DNA from: Adineta vaga
Lineage: Eukaryota > Rotifera
Direction of reading: 5' to 3'
Length of the DNA: 64,000 nt
NCBI GenBank assembly: GCA_021613535.1
Contig: CP075493.1
Coordinates: 9,796,001-9,860,000 of the forward strand
The notes beneath the pieces were generated by a model, which was not told the DNA's origin, searched no databases, and saw only the letters and a list, made by a program, of their open reading frames with translations. Both the position numbers and the translations under genes were made by a program. This document shows, piece by piece, positions 38,557 through 48,118 of this stretch; positions within the stretch are counted from its first letter, which is position 1, and each line of letters opens with the position of its first letter.

Positions 38557-38586
38557 ATGTTTATTCATAAACTGTTGACAAAACGC

Positions 38587-38592
38587 AATAAA
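38587..38592 (+). terminator. Polyadenylation signal (AATAAA) of GPAA1
   Basis: Canonical hexamer 31 bp beyond the GPAA1 stop codon. Confidence 0.6.
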
Positions 38593-38761
38593 ACTGTTTT
38601 TTGCGTGTATATAAGACAATATTTCTGTTCAACGCTCTTTTTTTTTTGTTCACTGATTGCAATAAAAGTCTAACATTCTTCTTATTCTTACAAAAAAGAA
38701 CGGATTAAATAAAAATAATGCTTCAAAGATTAGATATCAACATAAGGTTGATTATTTTTAG

Positions 38762-40368
38762 ATGATCCATGAAACAATCATCTCAAATTCATTCATTTCA
38801 CCATCATTATCTTCAATCTGTGAAAACGAACTCAATTGTTCCAATTCTGCATATTTCTCCTGTCATCATTGTCCGAAATTTTTGTGCTTAAAACATTTAA
38901 TAGAACACAATACTTTGAATAATATTCGAGCTGATGAATTATCAAATGAAATAGAAAATGTCACTGAATGTCTTTCAAAACTAGATACATATCAATCATG
39001 TCAAGATGCACGTGATAAACTTGATCGATGGAAAGATGAAATACTTAGTCATATTGAACGTGTTTATGAACAGCAATTAAATGAAATTAATCAATTCGAA
39101 ACAGAATTGAAACATCGTTTGAATATTTTCAGAGAGAATATTAATATAAATCTATCAAATCTACAAACACAATTAAATAATTTCCGAGCTGATGAACAAA
39201 TCTCTCGACATGTAATTAACTTCGATTGTTCTTTTTATTCATTGAATTTTTTCGTTTTGTTTTTTCTTTCTATAGCAACTATCATCCATCGAATCGAATG
39301 TTCAACAAATTCGACAATGCATGAATTCTGTTACATGTGAAATATATTTAGATATAAAAGAGATTTCTTGGCACAATCTATTGAATATTTCTAATGCATT
39401 TACATACGATCGAATATTAACAAATATAACGCAAATACAACCTTATCGAACATTATCACTTGAAAATATAAATGAATTTATATCGAATAAAACATATGGT
39501 TCTATTTTATGTTTGGATATGCAACGACAATTGTATTATATTGATAAACATTTTAAAACGCATCTCTTAACAGGTTAATTGATGCGAATATTGGTTTATT
39601 TTAACTATTTTTTCTCATTTTCTAGTACCACAAACGACATTGATGCAATATCAAACGAGAATTCCTAATATTCATATTGTAGATATTAAATGGTGTTCAT
39701 TTGCAAAAATCTTTCTGATTCTTTTTCCACAATGTTTATTTTCATTTAATGATAAAACTGGTAAATTTACACATATTTCTTTAACTCGATACAAAGATTA
39801 TCCGTAAGAACGAAATAAATCTTAGATTGTTTAATCTAATCGATTATACTATTTTTCATTTAGTTTTCATTGTATATCTTGTTTCGATGAAAATTCATTT
39901 TATATTTCATATAGTACATCTAATATTTGTGTTGAATTATGGAAATATTCATTGAATAATAGTAATGAAATTACTATGAATGAATATTGTTTTAAATTTT
40001 GGGATCAGTTAACGAATGATAAAAATGAATGGATATCACATATGAATACGAATAGTATTGGTCAGTTAGGTTTGATTATTCAACGTGGTTCATCAATTTA
40101 TCGACGTTTTGAACTTCGTGATAAATATTTAAATTTCTTGAAAAAAATTCAATTGAATAATGATTATATTACTGCAGTTATACCATTTCGAACTCATTAT
40201 TGGTTAATCAAAAGTTTAGCGGAAAAATTCTATATTTATTCAATAGAAACAGATACATGTATTTTATCAACATTTGATTTTCCTTTTGGATTGCAAGAAT
40301 ATGGAAAGAATTCAATTGTAATTGGTATGCAAGAAAGAAAATTAGTAATATGTGATATTTTATTTTGA
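38762..40368 (+). CDS. B-box/coiled-coil protein with unknown C-terminal domain
   Basis: Starts at ATG 38762 and has a B-box-like zinc site (CENELNCSNSAYFSCHHCP, FLCLKHLIEHN). A long coiled coil follows (RDKLDRWKDEILSHIERVYE through LSNLQTQLNNF). The C-terminal half has repeated strand-like units (SILCLDMQRQLYYIDK, IKWCSFAKIFLILFPQ, FYIYSIETDTCIL) that may form a propeller. Four exons are separated by short GT-AG introns near 39205-39277, 39575-39626 and 39806-39863. No RING finger precedes the B-box, so it is TRIM-like but not a canonical ubiquitin ligase. The gene begins about 200 bp after GPAA1 on the same strand. AATAAA at 40379 follows the stop closely. Confidence 0.7.
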
Positions 40369-40832
40369 TTTTATTACAAATAAATGTGCTTATGTTGATT
40401 TATTTAAAAAGAAAACGTTGAAATTATCATGAACTTCTACTCTATAAACTGATATTAAGACTCTCACTGTATCCTATTTCGAGATCTCTTAAGGAAAAAT
40501 TATGTTTTTACATTGCTTAGAAACACAATTGTTTAAATATTTACGAATCTACCTTTCTTTTTTCTTTATTTCAAGTGCCGATAAAAGAAGAAGTGTTGTT
40601 TAACGCGTAGTAAGACGCTTGCTTTTTCTTTCTTTAGAAAAATAGGCCATACGCACGATATCATGTTGACTTTTGTTTTGTCCTCATAAAAAAAGAACTC
40701 TTTTTCCTCGGTTTAACTGAAGAAAGTTTTATTTGAATAATAAACATCGATCGGATTATAAAAGAAGTTTTAATTACAATTTTCAACAGAATAAAAAGCA
40801 TATTATTCACAAAAAAACAATCTTATCAATTG
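40369..40832. other. Intergenic between convergent genes
   Basis: 3' flanks only; no gene seen. Confidence 0.5.
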
Positions 40833-41294
40833 TCAAGCGAAACCAATTTTTATTGGTTGTGGTTGCGTATTATACGGAGAATAAGGTAATGGTTGGTTGT
40901 AGTTTAGGGCTTGAGGATAGGGAGGTGGTTGACTGTATGGAAATGTTTGAGTATAAGGTGGTGCTTGGGTATATTGTGGAGTTTGACCGTACATTGAAGC
41001 TTGATTATAAATTGGCATTGAGTTGTAAACTGGCGGTGCATACTGATTTTGTTGTTGTTGTACCAGAGCCATTTGTGCTGCCATAGGTAAGACACCTGTT
41101 CTTCCAAATTGTCGATGCATGGCACATTTCTTCTTCCATATAATCACTACGATCATAAATACAATGAAAATAACGAAGATAGGTATAAAAACTAAGAGAG
41201 CAATAGGAAATTTTGATGCTCTAGAAGATGATGATGCTGATGAACATATATCGAGAACAATGGCTAATATAATACTGGAAAATAATGCTTTCAT
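40833..41294 (-). CDS. Small type I membrane protein with Pro/Tyr-rich tail, copy 1
   Basis: Intronless, 153 residues. It has a signal peptide (MKALFSSIILAIVLDICSSA), a short Ser-rich ectodomain, one membrane helix (ALLVFIPIFVIFIVFMIVVI) with a basic stop (WKKK), a conserved juxtamembrane motif (GVLPMAAQMALVQ) and a long Pro/Tyr/Gln tail. The tail has several PPxY-like units (APPVYNS, PPYTQ, PPPYPQ). PPxY motifs bind WW domains of Nedd4-type ligases, so a trafficking-adaptor role is possible. The layout resembles Shisa, VOPP1 or WBP1 proteins, but a Cys-rich ectodomain is absent. Two paralogues follow upstream on the same strand. Confidence 0.75.
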   Translation of the reverse strand: MKALFSSIILAIVLDICSSASSSSRASKFPIALLVFIPIFVIFIVFMIVVIIWKKKCAMHRQFGRTGVLPMAAQMALVQQQQNQYAPPVYNSMPIYNQASMYGQTPQYTQAPPYTQTFPYSQPPPYPQALNYNQPLPYSPYNTQPQPIKIGFA

Positions 41295-41881
41295 TTTTTT
41301 GAATTTGTTGTGTTAAAATGATATAGGTAAAAAAAAGGAAAAATAAATGACAAACAATGCTCTCCCTACTATCGACAATGGCAACGGAAATGAACGTCTT
41401 CTGTGAATACCATGATTGTAATATTTATTCTATAATGAAGTTTTCTACTTTTTTTTCTATTCTTTAAAGTGTTTTTAAATCGATGATTCATATTTTGTTG
41501 AACATAGGAAGAGAGCATTCTTTTTCTATTCATTCATAGTTTTATCAATAACAGACACTTTATTTCTCACATATTGTATTCTTCTCAATAAATTAACATT
41601 GATTTTTCACCCATATTTCATATACTGAAAATAAAAAATTCTTTCTAGAAAAAGATTCTTGTTTATTTTTCTATTTTCTCTTAATATTGAAAGTATATAT
41701 TCATTTTATTGTTGCCAGATTACACGTCATTGATAAGAATACTTTAAAAAATCGAAATATCTTTATGATCTCAACTAATGAAAATCATACTTATGTTTCT
41801 GTAGAAAGTTATTAACGTATGTTGAAAGACGACAAAAATCGATGATTCACCGCATAGATTAATTGTTTTTAGTAGTATTTT
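41295..41881. other. Intergenic between paralogues 1 and 2
   Basis: AT-rich spacer with no coding evidence; probably promoter of copy 1 and 3' flank of copy 2. Confidence 0.5.
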
Positions 41882-42271
41882 CTAAAATCCATTGGATGTA
41901 TATGTCGTTGGATAATGTCCATAAGCCGGTGTTTGATTGTAAGGTGGTGGATATCTCGTTGGATCATGACCATAAACCGGCGTTTGATTGTAAGGTGGTG
42001 GATATGAATTGGTATTTTGTTGAGCTAACGCTATTTGTGTAGATAATGGTTGAACACTCATTCGTGCTCTAAAGGCACGTTTTTTCAAACAAAATAGTGT
42101 TAATATAATAGCAACAAAAATAACAAAAACAATTGGTACGACAATAATCGGTGCGAGAGAAGAACCTGATAATGTACCACGACGAATTGAACTTCTACGG
42201 GCTGATGATCTTGCTGAACATTCATTGATAGTAATAATAATCGATATGATGGATAGAAGAAATTCATTCAT
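41882..42271 (-). CDS. Small type I membrane protein with Pro/Tyr-rich tail, copy 2
   Basis: Intronless, 129 residues, with the same plan as its neighbours. It has a signal peptide ending NECSA, a Ser/Arg-rich ectodomain, a membrane helix (IIVVPIVFVIFVAIILTLF) and a basic stop (KKRAFRAR). The motif VQPLSTQIALAQ matches GVLPMAAQMALVQ in copy 1. The tail holds two YPPPYNQTP units in a 17-residue repeat. Copies 2 and 3 share the signal-peptide end NECSAR, so they are the closer pair. Confidence 0.75.
   Translation of the reverse strand: MNEFLLSIISIIITINECSARSSARRSSIRRGTLSGSSLAPIIVVPIVFVIFVAIILTLFCLKKRAFRARMSVQPLSTQIALAQQNTNSYPPPYNQTPVYGHDPTRYPPPYNQTPAYGHYPTTYTSNGF
41921..42005. repeat. 51-bp tandem repeat inside copy 2
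   Basis: Nearly identical units start at 41921 and 41972 and encode the duplicated YPPPYNQTPxYGH segment; only a few bases differ, so the expansion is recent. Confidence 0.8.
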
Positions 42272-43020
42272 TTTTGTATAAAATAGAATATCACAATGAA
42301 TTTTAATCGAAAAGAAACGAAATAGTTATACTGTTGACGTCAATTCTATATTATTCTATTGACAATGAATATATTGCTTAATCAGTCCTGAATTTTCTTT
42401 CTTTCTTGTATGACGTCTTTTTATCTCAAGATATCAACATGTGACTTGATGAAATTTTCGTTTTTCTCTTATAAATACTGAAGATATTATTCGAAAGTTT
42501 CGTTCTGTGACATCGAATGCCAATCGACAACTGGCAACACTACGTCATATTTAGTTTCTTGATAATGAGTGTAAATGTGGACTTATATATCCAACCTTTC
42601 CGTCAATGACAAACTTTGATTGTTCATAATTATCCTTTTCAGTCAAATAATTTTATATCAGTTCTAGGAGAACACTGATATTCTTTATACAATCGAGATT
42701 TATCACAATTCGTTTGCAAACTACTATTCTTCTAATAAACTAAAGAATAATTCGAATACAAACTATGAAAGAATGACGAGGACATGATTTATTGGTCCCA
42801 ACGAAAAATACGAGGATAAAAGAACGTTTTTGTTTTCTGTAAAGAATATATTTCTCTACAAAAAAAAGAAATTATTTTTTCTCTCATCGATTTATTAAGA
42901 TCAAACTGAAACTGTTATATTGTCACCTTGAGCAAATATAATAATTTAACCCAAATTATCCACGACGAGTATTATATCATTGAACAACAATATCGAGCAT
43001 TTCCATCATAAAATGATATA
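42272..43020. other. Intergenic between paralogues 2 and 3
   Basis: AT-rich spacer; nothing recognised. Confidence 0.5.
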
Positions 43021-43404
43021 TCATGAAGTCACTAGTGGCATTGGTGAGTCCTTTCGGAAACCCATTGATGAATAAGATGGTGGTAACTGTTCACGAACAG
43101 ATAATTGATTATAGGGTGGAGGATAATTATATACTGGTGGTGCATACGGATTGTTATGTTCAGCTAAAGACATTTGTGTAGTCAATGGAAGAACTCCCAT
43201 TCGTGCTCGTTTAGTTCCTTTTATTCGACAAACAGTAAGAATAATCGCAATAATAATAGCGATAGTAATAAACGATATGACAAGGCCTAATAAAAGTCTA
43301 GAACTTGAAAATGAACCACTGCTATATGTACCAGAATAGTATCTTGCTGAGCATTCATTGATGATGGTAATAATGCATATAATCCATAGAAAAGAGACTT
43401 CCAT
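43021..43404 (-). CDS. Small type I membrane protein with Pro/Tyr-rich tail, copy 3
   Basis: Intronless, 127 residues. It has a signal peptide (MEVSFLWIICIITIINECSA), a Tyr/Ser/Gly ectodomain, a membrane helix (LVISFITIAIIIAIILTVC), a basic stop and the family motif (GVLPLTTQMSLAE). The tail has APPVYNYPPPYNQ and a LPPSY near the end. Family membership is clear from the shared motif and layout. Confidence 0.75.
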   Translation of the reverse strand: MEVSFLWIICIITIINECSARYYSGTYSSGSFSSSRLLLGLVISFITIAIIIAIILTVCRIKGTKRARMGVLPLTTQMSLAEHNNPYAPPVYNYPPPYNQLSVREQLPPSYSSMGFRKDSPMPLVTS

Positions 43405-44355
43405 GTAGAAAGAATAATTTATTAAAATGAACTTTTAAAACATCGAAAAAAAAACCAAAGCAAAGACATTCACTATGAATGACGTCATCAAACTTATTGC
43501 TTGTATTTATTTACTTGATTCATTTGGCTTTTCTTTCTTTCTTTCTTTCGATCAAATCATATGAAACGAAATACAAAAAAACAAAATTTCTCCAAAGGAA
43601 TTTTCTATATGTCTCCAAAATGATCATTCATCTAGATTATCTGATATTAAAACGACACATAAATCGACGGTTTTTCATATTTTAAAATATCAATTGAATT
43701 ATACTATCAAATTTTTCTTCTTAAAATATACTTTACATTGAATTAATTGACATAATCAACTAATATTTTCAATATTTGTTTATTTTCATTTGATTTTTCT
43801 CCTTTTATTCTTTCGTCGATGTTTTATTGACGTATTTTTAATAATAGTCCTTGATAATTTCGAACAATAATCAGTCGTCAGTCGGTGACTGTAAAAAAGC
43901 TCTATTTTTCCTGCGCAATTTATTAGTAAATAAAGAAAAAAAAAGAGAAAATACATATCATTTCTTCTTCCATATGAATAGTTAATCATTTTTTTTCTCG
44001 CGTATCATACCAATGTTGAATGATATATCCACCTTTTTTTTCCCTTTCTTACAAATGATGATAGCCGTTGAATTTGTAATCACATGAAAGACGCTTATAA
44101 TTATAAATCATTGAAGTTGGTCACAGCTGAATGATTTCCAATAAAAAAAAACACTAGGTAAAAACAGTATTTTCATCGTGCATTTCTCTACGTTTTGTAT
44201 TTTTCGACTAGTCCACCAAAACGCATTTTAATAGGTTATATAATTATCGATATTTATGACTCATCATATGATCGTTCTATTAGCTGTCTATCATCAATCA
44301 AATCACCATTATTAATAACTAACATTAAATCCACACACACATACAAAACACAAGC
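43405..44355. other. Intergenic, divergent
   Basis: Lies between copy 3 (minus) and the bZIP-like gene (plus). No convincing ORF is seen; the right end probably contains the bZIP promoter. Confidence 0.5.
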
Positions 44356-44967
44356 ATGATGATTGACGAATATAGTGATGATCTCACTGCTGTTTCATAC
44401 AGGATTATTACAAATAATGAATTTCAAACAAATAATTTACGTGGTATTACCATCAAAGAAGAGGTTGATAATGTCACAACTACGGAAACTTATCCTGATA
44501 ATTTTAAACATTATACTGTTGTATCTTATGGTCCAATTAAAGTTCGAGTTAGTACTCGTAGTACTCCAACTTTACAAAGTGGACGGCGATCGAAGTTCTA
44601 TCCATTAGAAGGCGAAGCGGCAAGAAAACGAGAAATGAGACGTGCGAAAAATCGTCGAACAGCGCAGATGTTGAAAGAAAGACAAATTCGAATCGAAAAC
44701 GAATTAGCCACTGAACTTGGTGATTTAGAAGTGAAAGGTAAAGATTTGTTGGAAGAAATAAATAATCTTAAATTATACAAAACATTTCTTGAAAATCGAT
44801 ATAAAAAAAAAGAATTGAATGAGAACGAAATACATGTCACATCATCATTCGAAAAACATGGAATAAAACAAATAAATATAGATACAACAATCAAATCTGA
44901 ACCGGAATCATCAAACATAGAAACGTGTCCTTCATCACCGAAATGGCAATTGCTTTTTAGTATTTAA
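44356..44967 (+). CDS. bZIP-like transcription factor
   Basis: Single exon of 203 codons from ATG 44356 (MMIDEYSDDLTAVSYRI). Residues about 90-118 form a basic region (RKREMRRAKNRRTAQMLKER). It carries the invariant Asn, but the usual N-x7-R arginine is replaced by Lys. A helix with heptad-spaced leucines follows (ELGDLEVKGKDLLEEINNL then KLYKTFLEN). The N-terminal third includes IKEEVDN and the C-terminal part IKSEPES, both sumoylation-type sites common in transcription factors. The protein should be nuclear and dimeric. No specific subfamily could be assigned. AATAAA at 45014 lies about 47 bp past the stop. Confidence 0.7.
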   Translation: MMIDEYSDDLTAVSYRIITNNEFQTNNLRGITIKEEVDNVTTTETYPDNFKHYTVVSYGPIKVRVSTRSTPTLQSGRRSKFYPLEGEAARKREMRRAKNRRTAQMLKERQIRIENELATELGDLEVKGKDLLEEINNLKLYKTFLENRYKKKELNENEIHVTSSFEKHGIKQINIDTTIKSEPESSNIETCPSSPKWQLLFSI

Positions 44968-45013
44968 TTATGTGTAAAAATGTTATTTTTTCATTGTTCT
45001 ATTAAATATTTCG

Positions 45014-45019
45014 AATAAA
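45014..45019 (+). terminator. Polyadenylation signal (AATAAA) of the bZIP-like gene
   Basis: Canonical hexamer 47 bp after the stop. Confidence 0.5.
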
Positions 45020-45070
45020 ATTTAGTTCGAATTATTTTTTCAATACTCATTTTGCGAAGATGATTGAATT

Positions 45071-45660
45071 TTGAAAAATGAATCCTCATCAGATTATTAC
45101 AGGTATTTATTATTCTATGAAAAGTCAATCGATGCAAAATCAATACAATGGTTTGATGCACTAAAAGTATCAATATCACCAATTGTTCTTGATGTCGCTC
45201 GTTTACCTAAAGTATTATGCATCTATCATATTATTGTAATTTATGAGTATTGGGAAGATACAGTAGCATTAGCTTCGTATTTTATTAATTGATACGAATA
45301 AACTTTCGAGATAGATTACCTATATCTGTCATTAAATATGTTTCTTTGTATTTCTTTGAGAAGTTGAATTCAAAACTTATTCGTAATGTTCGGATTTATC
45401 AAAAACATCACAAGAGAATGACAACCATGTCATGGAGATATTTATCAAATCCTGAATCTATTGATGGTCACATGAATAAGATCGATTCTATACAAATGGT
45501 CATAGTCAACATTATTTATTACATTGAAATCGATTTGGTTCAAGTAAAAAAAAAGCGAAAAAATAATAACAAGCATTCGATTAATAAAGTTCATGGTCAC
45601 GAATTGTTCTTCAATAATCCGATATTAGCTTTAACTTATCATGGACATTTCGGTATGTAA
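45071..45660 (+). pseudogene. Possible degraded or misread coding region
   Basis: Two open stretches overlap in different frames. The first reads VLDVARLPKVLCIYHIIVIYE then YWEDTVALASYFIN to a TGA near 45292. The second runs to 45660 (RDRLPISVIKYVSLYFFEKL; SWRYLSNPESIDGHMNKID). The composition is protein-like, but no family is recognised and no intron restores one frame convincingly. It could be a decayed gene or chance ORFs in AT-rich DNA. Confidence 0.25.
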
Positions 45661-45875
45661 TTGAAATTGCATAGATTGATTCGTTTTCATTTGACTATTC
45701 GTTATGAAAAAGATTACAATCATAATATTCCATCATTTCGTCAACAACCAAGTGGTAAATAGCAGACATATTACTGATCATCTAGGTTGTGATAAATATT
45801 ATATCCATATAATTGTCATTGTCAACTTGATCAATTATGTCAATGTCATATTAAAGATAAAATTTTGTCCTTGTA

Positions 45876-46988
45876 TTAAAGCGTAGATAGGATAATAATG
45901 ATAAATAGATATTTCATATAAATAAACGAAACTGACATAGAAGAAATCGATCTTCCAGAAGAGCTAATATCTTGACAAAATTCTTCATCGACTTTTGAAC
46001 GACATTCGAAAATGCCATTACAACGTGCATTATTATGAACACAATATGCATCATCACAATCAAGTAGATGTTTACTAGGACAAGAAGAATAATCATTTGT
46101 TGAAAAGATTCGAAATTTTGGAGTTAATGTTGTAAAGAATAATTTAAATTGATGATAGCTATCATCATAATCATTAATCAATTGTGTCGGTGGTGGGATA
46201 ATTTCCAGATAAATAGTATTACTATTAGATATATAATCATCAGATTGACGATTGTATGATGTTAATTTACTTCTATCAAGTATCATTGGACATTCAAATG
46301 TTATCGTTTCATAATTCTAAATTCAAAAATAAACAGAAACAAATAATATTCAAATGACATTGTTTCATACACATACATCTCGAATTTTTAAACACGGTGC
46401 TTTTGGTATGGATTGAAAATAATCTTGATCGTAATCATTTCGTATACCAGCAATCGGATAGAAAACTAATCGAATACGATCACCATGTGATGCATGTAAT
46501 TCTGTTGTACATTCTCGAATGGATAAAACTGTTTGATCATCATTATCTATTGAGCAAGAGAAAGAAAATCTATTTTTAGTTCATTAATTACCTAGATTCA
46601 ATTACATCATGATTGAAAAATTCCTACCGATTTTCTGTTGTGGATTGCGTGCATATATAAATCCCGATGGCCATCTAGATAAAAACAAAACTAATTGAAT
46701 CAAAAAATGTAAAATAATGGATGTTCTTATACTGAGTCAAATTAAGAAACATTGGTTGAATGTTAAATTCAAATTCTTCTTTACAATATGAATGTAATGT
46801 TTGATTAATAATTGTATGAGGTTGCATTACAACTAAATTAAATTCAATAGAAATTTTCCATGAAAAAAATTTTATTTTTTTAAATTTTTACAAAAAGGAA
46901 TGTGTGGGTAGAAATGTTCTTCATCATCATTTGTAGTTGCAGTAAGAATAACGAAAATACTGTAAAAGATTAGATGAATAAACATCAT
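45876..46988 (-). CDS. CUB-LDLa single-pass membrane protein
   Basis: ATG 46988 starts a signal peptide (MMFIHLIFYSIFVILTATTN). Short introns then separate exons that join in frame (PF-VMQPHTIINQT). A CUB-like domain follows (WPSGFIYARNP, LSIRECTTELHASHGDRIRL, FKLFFTTL). Next comes one LDL-receptor class A module (CPSKHLLDCDDAYCVHNNAR then CNGIFECRSKVDEEFC) with six cysteines and the acidic calcium-binding end. A C-terminal hydrophobic segment (YLFIIIILSTL) ends the protein, so it is membrane-bound or possibly GPI-anchored. Such CUB/LDLa receptors bind extracellular ligands; the ligand is unknown. Confidence 0.75.
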
Positions 46989-48118
46989 GCACCGTATGAT
47001 GGATAGTAAAAGCAATCGTTCACTGTTTGTATGATGTTGCTCGGTTTTCTTTTTCTAATCAACGGTAAAGACGCACGATACTTGATCCTCTATGGAGAGA
47101 AGTGTGCTACCGTTTTTATTACGCTTCTTCATTGCCTTCCGGACGCGAGCCGCTAACTGATGGTAGTATATACGAACACCGGAAAATAGTGCGACAATGA
47201 TTTCTCTCCTCCTACTCAACGACTATCGTCCTTGTATATGCACTGAGATGAAAATCAAGTAAAAATGAACTTGAAGTTAAAATCTGATTGTAAAAGAAAA
47301 CTAATGTAATCTCGAAACTTTCATAACTGATAAAATCAGTTTTCATTTCCAGACCAAAAAAGAAATTGGCAATTGTTTTTATGTTATGCTTTTTTCTCTT
47401 TAAAAAAAAAAGAAGACGAGTAATATTTCATTGCAACGAAGCATAACATATATTAATAATGATTGACCTTGTGAATTGCTTGACTGTCTCGACGTTTTTC
47501 TCAATAGCTGTTTAAGCTATGTGAAATCCTTGAATAAAAGAAATGATTATAAGCTGTAATCGAAAGGAAATATTTACTACAATAGTTCATTGATTAGTTT
47601 CATTTGAAGAAAAAAAAACAAAGAAGTAGAGAAGATTGAATAGCAATTTCTTTTCCTTTTTTTTCTTTCGGTATTGTTTTTTTCACGTTCTATTAAGAAA
47701 TTTATATACATATCATACTAATTTTTATATGTTGACACGTGCACATATAAAAAAATATTGATAAAGGTGACTCGTATATTGCACTACAAATTGATGTTAG
47801 TGATCAAAATAAACATTTTCTTTCTTTTATCACTATCTATTGTAATCGTTTAGAAATAATATTTTGCGTAAGTATCTCTCGAAGCGATAAGAATAAAAGA
47901 AAAGAATTTGTTAATTTATTATGATTATTTATTATCTGATGATAAAATAATCAAAATAAATAAGATTCGTTTTTTTCTTCAATTTTCAGCAAAGAAAATC
48001 ATACTGAATAAGATAGAACGTGTCCTATTTGAATAGATTAATAGAAAATCTATCTACTTTCTCTCCTCAATTATAAATCTGTGCGTACACAGAGATCAAT
48101 TCGAAAAAAATAAAACAA
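46989..48118. other. Divergent intergenic region
   Basis: About 1.1 kb between the CUB-LDLa gene (minus) and the disordered-protein gene (plus). A less AT-rich patch near 47080-47180 has no gene signature. Nothing else is recognised. Confidence 0.5.

Noticed and set aside
47080-47180. Less AT-rich patch checked for a tRNA or other RNA gene
   Set aside because: No cloverleaf or conserved T-loop sequence could be found by eye.
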